Assembly (NCBI GenBank): GCA_001717015.1
Contig: MAGV01000015.1
Span: 1 to 6,742 of the forward strand
Direction of reading: 5' to 3'
From: Candidatus Methanosuratincola petrocarbonis (ex Vanwonterghem et al. 2016)
Lineage (GTDB): Archaea > Thermoproteota > Methanomethylicia > Methanomethylicales > Methanomethylicaceae
DNA length: 6,742 bases
The position numbers and the translations under genes were made by a program. Numbering within the stretch: the stretch's first letter is position 1; each line of letters begins with the position of its first letter. This document shows positions 5,888-6,742 of this stretch, piece by piece. Below the pieces are notes generated by a model, which saw only the letters and a program-made list of their open reading frames with translations, was not told the DNA's origin and made no database searches.

Positions 5888-6652
5888 ATGGCTCGCGATC
5901 CTCTTGTGGTCCGCACAAAGTTTCTCTCGCCGGTGCCTCGCAAGCAGCTGCTGAAGCGTCCAGGGCTCATGCGGGTTCTTGATCAGATCGTCCACCATCC
6001 TGTCACAATACTACGGGCTGGCCCGGGTTATGGAAAAAGCACCGGCCTGGCTGTGTACCTCGCCGACCGCCGGGTCCCCTCGTTCTGGTATAGTGTGGGA
6101 GAGCCGGACTCCGATCCTCATATCTTTGTGTTGCACCTCGTCTGGGCGCTACGTATTACGCACCCCGCTGTGGGCAGCCAGGCTCTGGTCCTCCTGGAGG
6201 GTGACCACGATTGTGCAGCGCGGCGTAACGCAATAGATTCCCTTGCCAACGATATTCTCGACCACATCCCGGAAGACTCCGTGTTTGTGATCGACGACTA
6301 CCACCTGGCGGCCAGGAATCCCGAAGTCAACGAAATCGTAGAGCGTTTGATAAACACCATGCCGCCGAAGCTTCACGTGGTTCTCTCCACCAGAAAGAAG
6401 TCCTCTTTCGAGTCTCTTGCCAGATGGCGCGTAAAGGGAGAGGTCCTCGAGGTTTCGGAGAAGGACCTCGCGTTCACAAGCGATGAAATCCGCGACCTGT
6501 TCCTGGGGCCATATGATTGCAGTCTTACTGCCGAGCAGTTCTCCTGTTATGCGCTCCCGGGGCTCTGGGTGCGGGTCCGGTGCCGGGCGTCACTGATGAC
6601 CAGGTGCTCGTCGGGGCCTTCCAGGACCAGTCCGGGCCGGCTGCAGTGGTAG
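5888..6652 (+). pseudogene. MalT-like LuxR-family ATP-dependent transcriptional regulator, truncated and with a foreign tail
   Basis: N-terminal part of a large STAND-type regulator of the MalT family (usually about 850-950 residues: NTPase, TPR-like sensor region, C-terminal LuxR HTH). Visible: the typical N-terminus (VVRTKFLSPVPRKQLLKRP, 7-25), Walker A GPGYGKST (45-52), Walker B VFVIDDYH (132-139) and the sensor-like LHVVLSTRK (162-170). DLAFTSDEIRDLF (193-205) normally leads into a TEGW-type motif. That motif is absent: after about Gln217 (codon at 6536-6538) the residues no longer resemble the family, and the frame runs on to a stop at 6650 inside sequence that codes for another protein in a different frame. 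No sensor or DNA-binding domain remains, so it cannot act as a normal activator. The start lacks a clear ribosome site and sits beside a stem-loop. Confidence 0.8.
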
Positions 6653-6742
6653 GAATCAACATGCGTAAAGGTAAGGAGGCTTATCTTAACTGGATCAATG
6701 CCCAGGGCGGAGTGAACGGACGAAAGATCAAGCTCATCGTGG
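6541..6742 (+). pseudogene. N-terminal piece of a type 1 ABC substrate-binding protein (LivJ/HAAT-like), start lost, open at right edge
   Basis: In the frame of base 6541 the translation is a hydrophobic, signal-peptide-like LLLCAPGALGAGPVPG. It is followed by VTDDQVLVGAFQDQSGPAAV, then GINMRKGKEAYLNWINAQGG and VNGRKIKLIV, to the last base. The pattern T-D-x-x-V-L-V-G, the S-G-P-A loop, the alanine-rich first helix and INAQGGVNGRKI are characteristic of periplasmic or lipid-anchored binding proteins for branched-chain amino acids, amides or aromatic compounds. The frame has a stop at 6514-6516 and no ATG with a ribosome site; only TTG 6517 is available. The normal start and the basic n-region of the signal peptide are therefore missing, and the first coding bases appear joined to the MalT-like gene at about 6538-6560. 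The remainder, some 350 residues in the family, lies beyond the window. Ligand specificity cannot be read from this piece. Confidence 0.75.

Overview
The window is a block of accessory metabolism from a bacterium that is probably a member of the Bacillota, clostridia-like and likely anaerobic. This placement is inferred from the strong GGAGG-type ribosome binding sites, the moderately GC-rich coding sequence, and a gene mix of lar genes, a NikM/CbiM-type nickel importer, a MalT-like regulator and a branched-chain amino-acid-type binding protein. No rRNA or other phylogenetic marker is present, so the placement is tentative.

Bases 1-4550 form a nickel-pincer nucleotide (NPN) cofactor locus. 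On the minus strand are a PDGLE-domain protein (LarN-like, cut by the left edge) and CbiM/LarM, the two membrane parts of an energy-coupling-factor nickel importer, overlapping by TGATG. A 455-base divergent intergenic region separates them from larB and larC on the plus strand. larE follows on the minus strand, converging on larC so that both stop codons lie in one TTAA. LarB carboxylates and hydrolyses nicotinic acid adenine dinucleotide, LarE turns the two carboxylates into thiocarboxylates, and LarC inserts nickel using CTP. The importer would supply the metal. The cofactor user, a LarA-family racemase or epimerase, is not in the window.

Bases 4551-4965 hold no gene I can support. They lead to an intact alpha/beta hydrolase (4966-5775) of unknown substrate. 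A strong stem-loop (5840-5885) then precedes a MalT-like LuxR-family ATP-binding regulator starting at 5888. This regulator is broken: its homology stops near 6538. A different reading frame then encodes the signal-peptide end and mature N-terminus of a type 1 (LivJ/HAAT-like) ABC substrate-binding protein that runs off the right edge. This is either a genomic deletion fusion or an assembly join.

The most notable points are the complete NPN synthesis and nickel uptake set without LarA, the three-cysteine LarE, an insert in LarB, possible RNA structures upstream of larB and the MalT-like gene, and the regulator/binding-protein junction. I found no tRNA, rRNA, CRISPR array, intact insertion sequence or convincing intrinsic terminator.
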